Translations under genes and position numbers: made by a program
Notes under the pieces: generated by a model
What the model was told of the DNA's origin: nothing
The model's database searches: none
The model's input: only the letters and a program-made list of their open reading frames with translations
NCBI GenBank assembly: GCA_023853785.1
Contig: JAJIRX010000779.1
Location: 310,001-374,000, forward strand
Reading direction: 5' to 3'
From: Psilocybe azurescens
Lineage: Eukaryota; Basidiomycota; Agaricomycetes; Agaricales; Agrocybaceae
Length of the DNA: 64,000 nucleotides
Part shown: positions 26,280 to 36,705 of the stretch, in pieces
How positions within the stretch are numbered: position 1 is the stretch's first letter
How the letters are laid out: the number at the start of each line of letters is the position of its first letter

Positions 26280-26634
26280 ATGTCCACCCGTTCTCAAAAT
26301 GCGAAAGATATAGGGTGTGGCACGAACTCGCCTCCAGCAGGAGAAGACAAGCCAATGGGACGAGCATCTGTGGACAGTCCGATAGATGCAGGGCACATTT
26401 CTGATAAAGAGCAGAGAAAAGGTCCATAGTTCATATCTCTTGACGTCGAATATTTACTCATCCAATCTCCTTGTGTTAGAATACTTCGGAGGAATAGTGC
26501 GTCGGTTCAGTTTGGGTGACGTTTATCTGTGATTTTGTACGCTGACGGATGTTCAGGATGAAGCAAAGAAAGCCAAAAACGATCAGAAGATGGGTCAGAG
26601 TATGGCTGCTACTATGGAAGAAAGGGGTCATTAA
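26280..26634 (+). CDS. small hydrophilic hypothetical protein (about 78 aa)
   Basis: Predicted from splicing logic. Exon 1 runs from ATG 26280 (MSTRSQNAKDIGCGTNSPPA) to KEQRK. The first intron is GTCCAT..TTAG (about 26421-26479). A tiny exon gives EYFGGI. A second intron GTGCGT..TTCAG leads to DEAKKAKNDQKMGQSMAATM and ends MEERGH-TAA. Exon phases join cleanly, which supports the model. The protein is charged, with no signal peptide, membrane segment or cysteine pattern. I do not recognise a family. The upstream paired TGACATCA sites and TATA-like box make an expressed gene plausible. The first donor (GTCCAT) is unusual but the same GTCC type is needed in ATP10. Confidence 0.5.
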
Positions 26635-27263
26635 ATTTATAGATAGGGAAAGAGCCAGTTAGTTGTAATGTGTACTATCAGAAGCTAGAATTTGCGATCA
26701 TGTTTGTGACAACAATTTCCGGTCGATACTTCTTTCGGGAGTTCAAACTGACGCATTCAATAGGTCAGTAGGTCTGAATCACAAGCGTAGTTTCGATGGA
26801 CAACAGTGAATGAATGCGCATATATTCGTTCTTCATCGCCTCTGAAATGTTCAGTGTACAGTATTTCAAGCGAGGAGCCATTATTTGACGGTGAAGTGAT
26901 CGGGTTGGTGCCAGGTTTCAAGATTTCATTCGCTTGGAAGCAGAAATAGTCGAAAGATGAAAGGCGACGAAAGAAATCTGGTCAATTGAAGTGAAAAAGA
27001 GATGTTGGTAATTTCGAATTCCTGCATTTAAATACGCACATCGGAGTGATGTTTTAAAGTGCCTGACCTAGGACTCGAATCAAGGCGAACACAAGAAGCT
27101 GACCTATCGTCTTTCGACAAAAGGAAGTCCTAAGGAAAGATAGGGCGACCTTGTGCTTTTATTGTGGTTCCCAGAGAACACTGAAAGATGCAGGCCCAGT
27201 TTTGAAGGGAACGGACGCGACTCGTTCACGCTCTAGCTTCTCGCAACATAGATTGAATTGAGA
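26635..27263. other. intergenic
   Basis: 3' flanks of the small gene and of LSM8. No supported feature. Confidence 0.4.
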
Positions 27264-27665
27264 TCAGCCATAGCGAATAGGTGGAATAGGGTCTGCGCGT
27301 ATCGTCGCTAAATCCACTGATTTGTCGATGTCTTCGTCAATTTCGCCAACGAGACATCTGAAAAATCGCATTAGTACGACGCGACGATTGTAGAGTTATT
27401 TGCAAGCTAACATCATCTCGCCCTTGACAAGATAGAGGCCCAGAGGAATCTCCTCTACACCCTCGTCGGCACTATAGACACGCTCCTTCGAGTCTGCTAG
27501 AACAATGTTTGATTTTTGATCAAATCCGGCCAACACGCCCTGAAGGAGTCGAAAAATGAGTGAGCACTTTGAAAGTACTTTGAGGCTGCTATTTACCACG
27601 ATTGCGCGTCCGTCTTGAAGAACAAGGAGAACTCGACGGTCAACATAGCCCTGCAGGCTGGACAT
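27264..27665 (-). CDS. LSM8: U6 snRNA-associated Sm-like protein LSm8
   Basis: Subunit of the nuclear LSm2-8 ring that binds the U6 snRNA 3' end in splicing. The ATG at 27665 gives MSSLQGYVDRRVLLVLQDGR, Sm1 motif with the RNA-contact DGR. An intron follows, then GVLAGFDQKSNIVLADSKER, VYSADEGVEEIPLGLYLVKG (Sm2, LVKG in place of IRG), another intron, and CLVGEIDEDIDKSVDLATIR ending PPIRYG-TGA at 27264. An upstream in-frame ATG (27725) would add an unlikely hydrophobic leader and was not used. Length is normal for the family. Confidence 0.94.
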
Positions 27666-27920
27666 GGCACTGGGGACGAGCAAGAGGAATGGAACAGAAA
27701 AGGCAACTTGGGTCCGTGCATCCACGTGCTTGATGGTCTGGAGGCTGGCGCTCTTGTTGGCAAATTAAATTTGACACCGCATATTCTAGTTTTGGCATCA
27801 TTCCCTCCGTTCACCATCTGGCACATTCCCCCTTCCCTCCCTCCTCCTCAGCCCCCTTTATCGAACAGCCAGAAAGCTTTGGCTTAACGCACATTGTAGG
27901 CCCTTGATTTTACTCATATA
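27666..27920. promoter_or_regulatory. shared LSM8 / transporter promoter
   Basis: 255 bp between divergent start codons, rich in CT tracts (CCCTTCCCTCCCTCCTCC near 27829), as in many fungal core promoters. No TATA box seen. Confidence 0.45.
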
Positions 27921-30900
27921 ATGCACAGGGACTCAGTAAGCATATCTAGCATTTCATCCATGTCTTCAAAGCACGACCAAGAGAAACAGGCAGAAGAACA
28001 AGAGATGTTGCAAGTCAAAGTGCCATCTTCTTCGTTATCGATGGAATTGCCTTCTCCAATATCCGCCCAGCAACCTAGGGTCACCCCAACAGCAGCGAAA
28101 TACAAGCTTTCATCCGCAATTATAATCCCTATCTGGATTGCGCTTAGCTCTGCTGTCATCATCTACAACAATTATCTTTACAACACGCTCAATTTCAAGT
28201 TCCCAGTCTTTCTTGTGACATGGCACTTGGGTTTTGCAGCTATTGGCACGCGGATCCTGCAGCGCACTACCAACCTCCTGGACGGTGTGAAGGATGTACA
28301 CATGACCAAGGAAATGTTTGTGCGGTCAATATTGCCCATCGGTCTCCTCTTTTCCGGCAGTTTGATCTTTAGCAATACTGCTTACTTATACTTGAGCGTA
28401 TCTTACATCCAAATGCTGAAGGTACGTCTTCTTGGAAGGTAGATGCACGACATGGTAACGCGTTGCTAACTTTGAGTGTTGATCACACAGGCTTTCGTGC
28501 CCGTCGCCATTCTACTCATATCATGGACGTTCCGTATCCAGGAGCCCAACAAGAAGTTGGGCATTATTGTTGTCATGATTTCTACTGGTGTCGCCCTTGC
28601 CTCTCAGGGAGAGATGCGTTTCAATATGGTTGGATTCCTCGTCCAAGCTGCGGGTGTTGCCGTAAGTACTCTAAAATAAACTATTTCGCTTACCACCTCG
28701 TCGACGTCTAACTGTTTTCATTAATCTAGTTTGAAGCTTCGCGTCTTGTAATGATCCAGATTCTCTTGCACAACCTTAAGATGGACCCCTCGTATCCCTT
28801 CACTACTATGCGCCAGTGTGCGCAATCATCAACCTCTTTTTCATACCATTTACAGAAGGGCTTGCGCCTTTCTATGAACTCCAGAAGTTGGGCATCTTCG
28901 TTTTGGTCAGCAATGCTTCAGTTGCATTCTTATTAAACGTAGCTGCTGTATTCTTGGTTGGCGTGGGCAGTGGTCTGATTTTAACTCTTGCTGGAGTATT
29001 CAAGGTGAGCATTGTTTTCTATATCTATATTTCTCTTTCGTCTCTTCTTTTGGAAACCATTGGTCGGGCTTCTTTCTGTCCCCATTCTTTACTGGAAGTG
29101 CTCAGCACATCATATTTCTCTGCGTGTCACTAAACTACTCATTGGTGGGCACACCTTTGTTTACACTTCTTCTTGCTGTGCCTTCTTTTCCTTTCCATTA
29201 AATTGGTTGTCTGGAATGGGATTTGTCCCCCAAATCGTTCCAGTTTTAAATTGAATGGATGCGAGTTTTCTTGGTGTCGATTTCTGTTGGTCCACAATCG
29301 ACAGACAGATCTTAGGCTTAGATGCAGTGAGCCCTGCTTTGCTTATCTGTACTTGCCGTCTTTCCCATGCTGCGCTCGCTCTTCAAACTCGTCTCGAGCC
29401 CTTTAAAGCTCGAATTTTGCATTGTAGAGCCTTGCAGTTGTTCGGCATTTATTATCGCATCTTTCGAAGCTCTCTGTTATATAATGGTTGGATGGGTGCG
29501 CAGTTGTTACATGGAGAAACCTTTGGTCAGATGAGTAGGCCGACCCGCAGAAGTGAACCACATTTACCCAGTTTCTTTGGGTGCGCACTCGCACGACGCC
29601 CTCGGGTATTTGGTTCAGTTCCCTTTTGAGGAGAGCGGACCTCGTTTCTCTTGGATCTCAACCCAGACCCATAAGTCATGCTTGACGTTGACCGACCCAC
29701 GTCTTGCTCAGTGGACACCTCCATTCGAGATGTTCATCCCTCATGTGGCCTTCTTTCTGCATCGTATGCGCCTCTTTTTTGGGGGGACCGCTTCGGCGAA
29801 ATAGATCACGTTCAATATTTCTCACGTCCTGTCATTTCCTTTTATGCCGTTTCGCGTATCTCATGCGTGAACACGTGTATTTGCGACCAAATGTCTCCCA
29901 AGATGTGAACCGAGTTTTCTCTACGTTGGCAGCGTTAAAGGACAATTGGGAACGGACATCCCGCTTTGAATAACCTTGTTGGACATCTTTTGACCCTTCT
30001 TTTCTCATGTCCCGGTGTTTATTTTCCTGTCTCGGCTGTCTTTTTCTTTTCTTTCCTCCCGAGTTCCGTTCTGCCTATAGTTCTTTCTTTTTTCTTTCTT
30101 ATTCCCCTTTTCGTCCTATTCCGACTTTGTTAGACATTGTTACTGATTGATAACTCTTTCCCCCTCTTTCCCCTCTGCCCCACTGCACACCTATCTCGCT
30201 TGGTCTTGCAATCACGCTTCGACCTGCTGATCTTCCACCTTGGGATATCAAAAATTGCGCGACCGACCCCATCTTTGGTCATCACTATGTTGACATACCG
30301 GTCAACCACTTGCCGCATAATTCGATGAATCGCGGGTTCGAATACATTCCTATACGATCTGGCTTCCTCCTTCGCTATTCATGGATCCTTCAACCCCACG
30401 TTCCAAAATTGACATTTATGTAAACCTCGCGACCTTTAACTAACGGATCTCCTCCTCCGACCGACGCCACGATCTATTGAAAACGACAACGGATGACATG
30501 ACGCGTCAATTCTGGAATTGGCCGATATCGGACTGGGCACTTAATTTGGTCTCGCTTTTTTATTCACAGGATATCCTCTTGATCACTGGATCAGTCATTA
30601 TCTTCGGAAGTCAAATCACGCCTCTACAAGTCTTTGGTGCGTTTATACTCCTTTTCTCTTTTGTTCTTTTTTTCCCGCATTTTTATGTCTTTTCTGTGCA
30701 TCTTCCTGTGATTTTGGCCGGAGTTTGCCAGACCTTGGTCTCATTTCGGTGGAGAAACACGACTCTCATTGAGTCGTTTTCGTTCGCTTCTGTACACCTA
30801 CTCCTGTACCATTTTCTTCTCGTTTCTATCTCACATTGGTCTTATCTCTAACCCCACACTTGCTGCGCTCTCCTTCGAGTTCTCTTCTTGATTTCGCGTC

Positions 30901-31285
30901 GTCGCTTCGCCTGGGTACAACCATCCCGATGTTGCCATGTCTTTCAAACCTTTGCCCCTTTTAAGCTGGGTTATCGGGATTCGATGCATAGACGTATAAG
31001 GATCCTGTTCCTCTTTGAGATATATCCTCCAAAATCTTTTTGAAATCCTTTCCCGTATTTGTTGTCATCCGCTTGCTTTCGGATTGCACTGTCCATTCCG
31101 TTGCTCCGTTTCTTGTTCCCATCCACCTTAGCCACATTACACCGTACTTCTTGACTTCCGACATTCGATTTCATGTGTTGCTTCGTTCCGTTGTCTTATT
31201 TCTAATGCTGACACTTTCTTGTTTCGCAGGTTACTCCATCGCCCTTGGCGGCCTTGTGCTTTTCAAGACATCAGGAGGGAAATAG
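27921..31285 (+). CDS. triose-phosphate transporter (TPT/NST) family protein
   Basis: Ten-helix sugar-phosphate/nucleotide-sugar type transporter of the drug/metabolite superfamily, probably Golgi or ER. ATG 27921, about 65 hydrophilic residues, then helices: LSSAIIIPIWIALSSAVIIY, FPVFLVTWHLGFAAIGTRIL, SILPIGLLFSGSLIFSNTAY, SYIQMLKAFVPVAILLISW, GIIVVMISTGVALASQGEM, FEASRLVMIQILL, PVCAIINLFFIPFTEGLAPF, FLLNVAAVFLVGVGSGLILT, DILLITGSVIIFGSQITPLQ, GYSIALGGLVLFKTSGGK. The YLSVSYIQMLKA signature is typical of TPT proteins. Exons: 27921-28421, 28491-28661, 28730-29004, 30570-30636, 31230-31285. Two introns are exceptionally long (1565 and 593 bp). At 28786-28789 one more C is needed to read MDPLVSLHYYAPV. 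Confidence 0.92.
29005..30569 (+). other. 1565-bp intron in the transporter gene
   Basis: Canonical ends GTGAGC and TTCACAG joining AGVFK to DILLITG. Most introns here are under 75 nt. The interior is strongly pyrimidine-rich on the coding strand; short ORFs have no recognised family and no terminal repeats were found. Confidence 0.75.
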
Positions 31286-33257
31286 ATGTCAGGTTGACTT
31301 GGACGTTCGCCTCTGCAATACCAATGGATTCCCACTCGCCCGTCTGCTGCCTTCTCCGCCTCGTCTTACCCTCACGGGTACATGCTGACTCCCCTACCAA
31401 TATACCAAGTAATCCAATTTTGGGATCCGGGCCGCTCCTGAAAAATAACCATAGAATATTGATTCACTCGCTTATATTTGTTCGCAGGTGGCCTAGTTGC
31501 TGCCGTCCTCTCGTTTTACCGTCGTCGCTCCCATCACTGCCGCCGTGTACCACACAATAGAATCCGCCATGATCATCCTATCCCCCCCCTCCTTGTATCA
31601 TCTCATCCCTTTGGCCCTTGTATGAGTACTCTACCCTCTTTTTAGCAAGTTCGACATATCTCTCCATTTCATTCTCTGGGTCAGGCCAATGTCCTTTTGC
31701 AAGGCCCTTCCTTTTCGGCGGATGGTTATAGGACCTAATCCCGTATTTGTCGGGTGTTGAATTACTTTAATCCATCCTCTATTAGTCGTCATTGTGGGCG
31801 CGCATGTCTATAATATGTCAACGTCCATGAATCTTCTTCCCCTCCTTTCTATACCGGACAATGCACAATTTACTTGTACCCGAGTGGAGGATATCAACTC
31901 GCATTCTCTTTCTCAATCATTTTGTACTCGTAGACCACCTGCCATACGCCCCGCCACCCCTACCCTTCCATAGTTCGTTTCGTATCTTCATAAGGAGTAC
32001 TTTTTAATTTTTTGGTTCCTGTGCGCAGTTGCAGTGGACTTTTGCCTTATTTTTGAATTCATGCGTAGAGACCCTTCATATTGCAAATACACTAGAGTTG
32101 CGGTTGATTGAATTGTTCTGCGGAGTATAGCCCTTTACCACCAAAACGTTCGCTCTCTGATTGTAAGTTGACTCCAACTCTGCTTAGCCCATTCCTTCCA
32201 TAATAGTTTGTTATCCCAAATGAAAAGTTGTGATATCAGACCCTTGAACGGAAACAAGTGTGTGGTCGGCCAGAGTGAGATTCGAAACCCGCCACCGCAG
32301 TGGATTCAATTTTTGTGCCCTCTTCGCTTAGAAAATGCAGCATACCATTTCAATCGAATCGAACTGAATTGACAAATGCTTAAGTCAACTGTTTTGCTCA
32401 ACCACATCTGGAACCCAAAGCTGCCTGTTTCAGTAATTTAGAAACAAGTTGGTCACCGCCGACTGCTGCACCCTGCTAAGCCAAACCTGAAGGCAAAAGG
32501 TAGGACACGACAAGGGATTCTGCGAAATGCAATGACGTCGATCAGGGGCGTGTCCGATCGTGTTCACCGATCTAAGAAGTAAACTGGATGTTACTATCGG
32601 ATTATGATTTGCGTAGCACGGCCGCGACATTCGGAACGGGTGTACCCCTTGCCCAATTTTTGCGCACTTGTTAATTGAAAAGATCGTCCTGTAAGCAAAT
32701 TAGCAGGGATTGATAGTGTAGCACTGACGACTTTGTGTTGAATGGCCGATACATCCGCAAGACCCTCATAAGGCATAATGTCTGAGTGACTCCAGCTTCA
32801 TCACATCCCTGTCTCCTAACATAGACACAAAACGTGGCCATCCGAAACTTCTGAGAACGGAATTGAAAGGAAAATAACTCAATGCATGGCTGTTGCTGTT
32901 GTGGTGAGTCGAGTCAAGGAAGGCATCTCCTCGGCATGGTTCAGATAGGGGAATTAACGGAACTGTCATAAAACTTTGGAAACGTTCCACTCGTATTTCT
33001 GTTTGTCACGAACGGACTGCGTACCAGAAGACATAGTTCTTGTGCATTCAAGGGCAAAGGGCAGCTCGACCCAGTCAGCAGATACTGCGTGCTTTTGTGA
33101 CCTGTAAGTGTTTCACATCCGCATGCCATGCACGCACTGAACAGACCTCTGAGGTGCATCAATTGTTTTCGCACTGTGCTGCTTATATTGTTGGTCTAAA
33201 AATCTGGTCGTTAAAGAGGTATCTTTCTTACCTCCTCTACCTTTACACCAGCGTCCA
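31286..33257. other. intergenic, CT-rich
   Basis: 3' flank of the transporter and upstream region of the kinase. No supported gene; a CT-rich stretch runs through about 31310-32000. Confidence 0.45.
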
Positions 33258-35308
33258 ATGCCACAAAAAGCGTCAATACCACCCCCTTCCTCTCATCCCC
33301 CCTCTGGGGACTTTGATCGACGGCAGCTCCTTGCAATTAGTTGAAGTTCTTGGAGTTGGTGGTTATGGCGTGGTATATCGAGCAGTCGAGAAATACCCGT
33401 CGAGGGGACGTTCATTTGCAGTCAAATGTCTGGCCAGTACTCATAGTCATTCGACACTTCGACGACAAGTCCATATTCGAGAAATCACCCTACACCAGAT
33501 CGCATCAGCCCATCCCTCGGTTGTCTCCCTTCATCGAGTTGTCGAAGACCACGACCATATGTTCATCATTATGGAGTACGCTCCAGACGACGACCTCTTT
33601 ACCCAGATTCTGCACAAATCCAGATATTTGGGCAACAGCGCCCTCATCAAGCATGTCTTCCTGCAGTTGATCGACGGGGTCCAGTATTGTCACTCCTTGG
33701 GCATTTACCATCGGGACCTGAAGCCCGAGAATATCCTCTGTTTCGATGGAGGATACAGAGTCGCTATCACTGACTTCGGCCTTGCCACTACCGACAAAAT
33801 GAGCAAGGAGTTCCGTACAGGCAGTATTTATCACATGAGCCCAGGTGTGTTCTCTTGCTCTTGTATATCTGCCGAGCTTAGCTGAAATGCTCCGTACAGA
33901 GTGTCAGGCCGGCGATGTAGAGGCATCTGCTGCCTATTCGCCCATGCACAACGACATCTGGTCATTAGGGATCATCCTCCTCAATTTGGTAACTGGACGA
34001 AACCCATGGAAGTCTGCGATGACAGACGATCCAACATATCAAGCATATCGTCAAGATCCGCTTCAGTTCCTCATGAGCGTACTTCCGATTTCGGAGGAAC
34101 TCAACAATATTCTCGTCCAAACTTTGGACGTCGACTGGAGGGGCCGATTGTCCCTTTCAGAGCTTCGGCAGAGCATCCAAAACGTCACATCTTTCTATTC
34201 TGACAAGGTGATATTCGAAGGCAGCCTTGCTAGGTGTCCTTGGGAAGCAGGTTTAGACCTCGGAAACGGAGAACCTCCTGAAGCCGGCCCAGAAAAACGA
34301 CCTGTGCCCAAAGTTCCAGAGGGAGTCCAACCATACTGCGTTCTTTCCATGTCTGCTGTTGCTTCGACATTCAAGAGCCAGACCTCCACGACCGACGGGT
34401 ACTTCGAAAGGGATACATGGGAAGGGGAGCATCCTCGCTATGATGCACATCATTGCGGAATGGACATCTACGACAACGAGCTCCAGGTCCCATATGGGAG
34501 CTCCGGGAGATCATCATATTCGTCGGATCCTTCAGAACCCACTACTCCAAGCAGTGTCGGCCAGTTTAGTTATCGCGGTGTGAGAGATAACTTCGACATG
34601 GAGTCCATTTACGACTACGATTCGGACCAATTGTATGCGCAATCAACAGCGTATCCTTCGTTTACTGGTTCATCGGCGACAGAGACCCCTGACGACAATC
34701 GTTTCGCATCTTCAGTCTTCCTTGCGACACCTGTCGCCGAGTCGAAACCATTTTTCCAACACCAGGATGCACCTTATATGGACGACTACAGAACGGCGAA
34801 ACGATATTCTTCACCCAACACGTCCGTCTATTCTGTCGCAGAGGGGTCGTTGTATAGTGACGACTACAGCGATTCACGAAGTATCGAGTCGATCGATGAC
34901 TTCCCACCCAATTCGCCCAATTTTGTTGTTTGGCCTGAACCGACAGCGCAGCGAAAAGGATCTCGGCCTATAGGCATTCAAGGCAATCGGGCCCGTCAGA
35001 GCAGAACCAAATCACAGAATCTGTTCAATCCAATGCGTTTTTTCCCTCGGTCATCTGGATCATCCTGGCTGAGTCCTAAAACGTCACCTCTAGCTAGTCA
35101 TCCAATGGCTTCATCAGCAGGTGCACTCAGGCATACTGCAGCGCCATCCAACGTACCAGCTATGCCATGGGCTGATTATCATTCTCGTCGTTCGGGCCAT
35201 ACAAAAGGAGGCAGTTCGCATCGTTATCCTGTTGGCGGTTATGGAACGCAGCGGCGTTCCAGTCGAGATTGGATACCAGGAGGTTTTTTCAACACTGGTG
35301 ATGCTTGA
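33258..35308 (+). CDS. Ran1/Sks1/Vhs1-like Ser/Thr protein kinase
   Basis: Cytosolic kinase of the fission-yeast Ran1(Pat1) / budding-yeast Sks1-Vhs1 group, which links nutrient status to growth and mating. Kinase motifs: glycine loop VLGVGGYGVVYRA, FAVKCL (Lys), IREITLHQIASAHPSVVSLH (helix C Glu), hinge IIMEYAPDDDLF, catalytic HRDLKPENIL, ITDFGLATT, then GSIYHMSPE joined over an intron (about 33845-33898) to ECQAGD, and HNDIWSLGIILLNLVTGRNP. The group signature 'Y.MSPEC....NDIWSLG' is present. The C-terminal 290 residues are low-complexity, rich in Ser, Tyr and Pro. The ATG at 33258 (MPQKASIPPPSSHPP) is one base out of phase with LGTLIDGSSL; dropping one C from the C6 run 33297-33302 fixes it. 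Otherwise an upstream exon is needed. Confidence 0.87.
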
Positions 35309-36705
35309 CGAATTTTTGCCATCCGATATTTGAACGGTATTTCGCGATGTAAATTATTCATAGATCTTTCGCTTTTCCACAGTGTACTATTCTTTCGTTC
35401 TCCGGTTCGTTGTAAATTTAACAGGCCATTTGATCTAAACAGTTAAGATTTTTTCACGCTTGTTTAGTATGGGTCACAAATTTTGTGGTACAGAGGGGAT
35501 CCCACTCACAGGAACCACCGGTGAAGTGTTAGTCGGTACCAAAGACCGATTAAGTACTTGCCGACCACCGAAGACAATGGTCAAGAACTTATTACACGTA
35601 TCGTCCGCTGAGTCATATGTGGCACATTAGAGAATGTATAGAAATTTTCTGGGGTATATAACCAACATGACTGCTCTGTGGAAAAGAACTTGTCGGAAAC
35701 AGGGAATAGATACAAAATGGTTGGGTTCAAGGACTCAGCGACCTCAGTGTCATCAATGTGATATAAATTTAATCACGTGATTATATAAAGTCGCGTTGTC
35801 ACGACACATAGCGACTCGTATCCGATTTTGACCAACTGGGGCTCAAGCGCTCAACCCTGTAAAGGAAAAAATCTCATGGTAGATTTTCGCACATATAGCA
35901 TCAGCATATCTACCTTGGTCTGTTATGGGAACGTCGCTGGCTTCCTTTTCCATAAAGGGATCGTCACCGCACTTCCGCAAGCAGCAGCTTGTGAGCAATC
36001 CCTCAAACGACGGCTTCTGGGGAGTAAATTAATCCGACTGGAACGACTGTACAATCCAAATCCCCCGTTCCAGAGGTGTCTGAAGGACAGAGAATGTGAA
36101 ATGGAGAAACTCTTAGTTCTGTTAGATTGACTCGAGAAAACCGGTTCTGTTCATCCTGCTCATGGCAGACATAATATATCTCTTTAGTATCGGTTTGGCA
36201 CTGTCGAAATTTCTTCGTTCCCTGCTTTCCTTGTGCGACATTCTTTTGACAGGTGTATGTTCCACTTTGAGGTCCAGAGGAAAATGACCGAGACTGGCTT
36301 TGGACTGTATTGGCGTTCCTAGTATTAGACCAAATGATGAATTGATGATGAACCTAAATGTGGTGTATCAATCTACAGTTGTGGATACCGGTCAATTGAC
36401 ATCTGCTAATCTTCAGTCAACTATTACTGTAAGCTTTCAATAGGAGTCCAGGTTATCGGATATCGGCCAGTTGTCGTCATTACAAAAGCGCTTTTCACTA
36501 CACATATTATACTGACCTGTACAGGTCCGAAAATTGCAAGCTCTCCATGCACTCCAGTCCTATCAGATCGCATCGACTCCAATCAATTTCCGAGCTTCTT
36601 GGGATCGGACGACAAATGAACACTCAAATTTGCTTTTCATGCTTAATTGAGAAGGAACATGTCAAAAGTATAAAAGTCAAGAGAAGCATGTTATGACGCA
36701 CCTCG
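35309..36705. other. intergenic
   Basis: Convergent 3' flanks of the kinase and the P450, 1.4 kb. It holds a palindrome with E-box and TATA-like sequence (35770-35790). An ORF from an ATG near 35876 follows but has no recognised family. Confidence 0.4.
35770..35790. promoter_or_regulatory. 14-bp palindrome with CACGTG plus TATATAA
   Basis: TAATCACGTGATTA (35770-35783) is a perfect palindrome centred on an E-box, followed directly by TATATAAAG. It looks like a core promoter facing right, but no convincing gene follows. Confidence 0.3.

Noticed and set aside
27055..27175. tRNA-like antisense GACTCGAATC
   Set aside because: T-stem and acceptor strands are not complementary; no cloverleaf found by eye.
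30325..30350. tRNA-like GGTTCGAAT (B-box-like) motif
   Set aside because: The flanking bases do not pair as a T-stem and no acceptor or anticodon arm can be folded.
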